Shown here: positions 62,963-64,000 of the stretch, piece after piece | Numbering within the stretch: position 1 is the stretch's first letter | Layout of the letters: every line of letters starts with the position of its first letter | NCBI RefSeq assembly: GCF_012163135.1 | Contig: NZ_JAAVUP010000001.1 | Location: 496,001-560,000, forward strand | Direction of reading: 5' to 3' | From: Neoroseomonas oryzicola | Lineage (GTDB): Bacteria; Pseudomonadota; Alphaproteobacteria; Acetobacterales; Acetobacteraceae | DNA length: 64,000 nt | Notes under the pieces: model-generated | What the model saw: the letters and a program-made list of their open reading frames with translations, nothing else | The model's database searches: none | What the model was told of the DNA's origin: nothing | Program-made: the position numbers and the translations under genes

Positions 62963-64000
62963 TCAGCCCATCCGTGCCCAGAGTTGCTGCGACAGCGTGC
63001 CGAGGCGGTCCTCGATCGCGATCATGGCATCGACCACGAGATCCTCGCGCCAGCGCTGACCCAGGATCTGCACCCCGATCGGCTTCGGGCCCTCGGGGAA
63101 ATCGCCCAAGCCCGCCGGCACATTGCCCGCCGGCAAGCCGAGGTAGTTGCCGAGCGTCGACCAATGCCCCTGGCCGATGCTCTCGCGCAGGCCCTCCGCG
63201 CCCTGAGCGTCGCGGCCCGGCGGATAGAAGGGCACCGGCAGGAAGGGCGAGAGGAACAGCGGGTACTTCGCCATCAGCTCCGACCATTGCCGCGCGTAGA
63301 AGGTGCGGCGGGCGAGCAGCTGCAGCATCGCCTTCATCTCGACCGGCGGCGTGCGGCGGTAGTTCTGCTCGAAGACGCTGCGGATCGCGGGGGATCCGTA
63401 CTTCTCGATGTCCTCGGCCATCAGGTGATAGCTCTCGGTCATCAGCGCCTGGCGGCCTTCGAAGGCGATCTCGCGCAGCGAGGGGGGCGCGATCTCCTCG
63501 ACCACATAGCCTGCATCGGTGAGCGCGGCCCGGGCGGCGCGCAGCGCCTTTTCGACCAGCGGATGCAGCGGCAGGTCCGGTGCCTCGAGGCTGAAGCCGA
63601 CCTTGATCGGCCCCTCCAGCGCAGGCCCGAACCAGGGCAGCGGGACGTGGAAGGGATCGCGCGGATCGGCGGCGATCATCGGCGGCATGGCGAGGTGCAG
63701 GTCGCGCGCCGAACGCGCCAGCAGCCCCTGCGCCGACATCTGCTGCGCGAGGATGCCGCGCTCGGCGGTCTGGGACGGGTTGTAGACGGGCACGCGCCCG
63801 ACGCCCGGCTTGACCGTGACGACGCCGTTGCCGGCCGCCGGAAAGCGCAGCGACCCGCCGATGTCGTTGCCATGTCCCAGCGCGCCGATGCCCGCCGCGA
63901 CCGCCGATCCCGCCCCGCCCGAGGAGCCGCCCGGGCTGACATGCCGTCCCCAGGGGTTCCAGGTCTGGCCGTAGATCGGGTTGTCGGTTTCCGCCCGGCG
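62963..64000 (-). CDS. Amidase (amidase-signature family), 5' truncated by window edge
   Basis: The frame is open to base 64000, so the N-terminal part, which holds the catalytic Lys, lies outside. At the visible start are NPWGRHVSPGGSSGGAGSAVA (read in parts) and GHGNDIGGSLRFPA, which carry the amidase-signature cis-Ser and nucleophilic Ser. The C-terminal half has VGFSLEAPDLPLHPLVEKAL, YPLFLSPFLPVPFYPPG and PIGVQILGQRWRED, all typical. It hydrolyses a carboxamide to acid and ammonia; the substrate is unknown. The 346 visible codons suggest that about 120-150 residues are missing. Confidence 0.88.
   Translation of the reverse strand, partial: RRAETDNPIYGQTWNPWGRHVSPGGSSGGAGSAVAAGIGALGHGNDIGGSLRFPAAGNGVVTVKPGVGRVPVYNPSQTAERGILAQQMSAQGLLARSARDLHLAMPPMIAADPRDPFHVPLPWFGPALEGPIKVGFSLEAPDLPLHPLVEKALRAARAALTDAGYVVEEIAPPSLREIAFEGRQALMTESYHLMAEDIEKYGSPAIRSVFEQNYRRTPPVEMKAMLQLLARRTFYARQWSELMAKYPLFLSPFLPVPFYPPGRDAQGAEGLRESIGQGHWSTLGNYLGLPAGNVPAGLGDFPEGPKPIGVQILGQRWREDLVVDAMIAIEDRLGTLSQQLWARMG

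Overview
This is a GC-rich (roughly 70 %) window with tightly packed, often overlapping genes (many ATGA or GTGA start/stop overlaps) and no rRNA, tRNA, CRISPR or transposon. Gene content suggests a heterotrophic alphaproteobacterium. It has two TRAP transporters, an orphan TctC/Bug receptor, a Liv-type ABC transporter, HyuAB, many dehydrogenases and acyl-CoA enzymes, and Tat-like leaders on solute receptors. This looks most like the Acetobacteraceae (Roseomonas-type). The taxonomic call is inference from gene content only.

Layout. 1-3275 (+): the end of a FAD amine oxidoreductase, a YtcJ-type amidohydrolase and a secreted GlcG/HbpS-like protein. 3272-13326 (-): an uptake-plus-catabolism operon made of a substrate-binding protein, LivHMGF, HyuB, HyuA, a Cys-less isochorismatase-fold protein, an RraA-like protein and a thioesterase. 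13409-16988 (-): two glycosyltransferases, one fused to TPR repeats. 17148-20041 (-): TRAP transporter 1. 20190-24687: two SDRs, an alpha/beta hydrolase and an acyl-CoA synthetase. 24839-27693 (+): TRAP transporter 2, followed by a convergent TctC receptor and a 1-Cys peroxiredoxin. 29560-34121: a 2-oxoacid dehydrogenase E1 beta/alpha pair divergent from an unrecognised internally duplicated protein that is translationally coupled to a ThDP enzyme. 34177-39057: two small envelope proteins, a ribokinase-like kinase, TrxC and an orphan molybdopterin oxidoreductase large subunit. 39097-45444: ketopantoate reductase-like protein, two acyl-CoA dehydrogenases, a FadJ-like bifunctional enzyme and an SDR (beta-oxidation-like).

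The most unusual region is 45445-62400, about 17 kb and ten genes, all on the minus strand. In transcription order it encodes three paralogous membrane proteins (SrfA-like N-terminal domain, one membrane helix, then protease, DUF2135-like or beta-domain outside), SrfB (actin/Hsp70-fold ATPase), SrfC (dynamin-like GTPase), a bitopic Pro-rich protein, a secreted SH3-plus-vWA protein, an ABC ATPase, a FtsX/MacB-type permease and a secreted SUMF1-domain protein. The last four mirror the TagT-TagS-TagR and PpkA-vWA periplasmic signalling module of type VI secretion. Here there is no kinase, phosphatase, Fha or T6SS structural gene, and the module sits beside SrfBC instead. I propose that it is an envelope-spanning, nucleotide-driven machine of undescribed function. 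A divergent gene encodes a small secreted protein with a mirror-symmetric cysteine pattern. The window closes inside an amidase gene.
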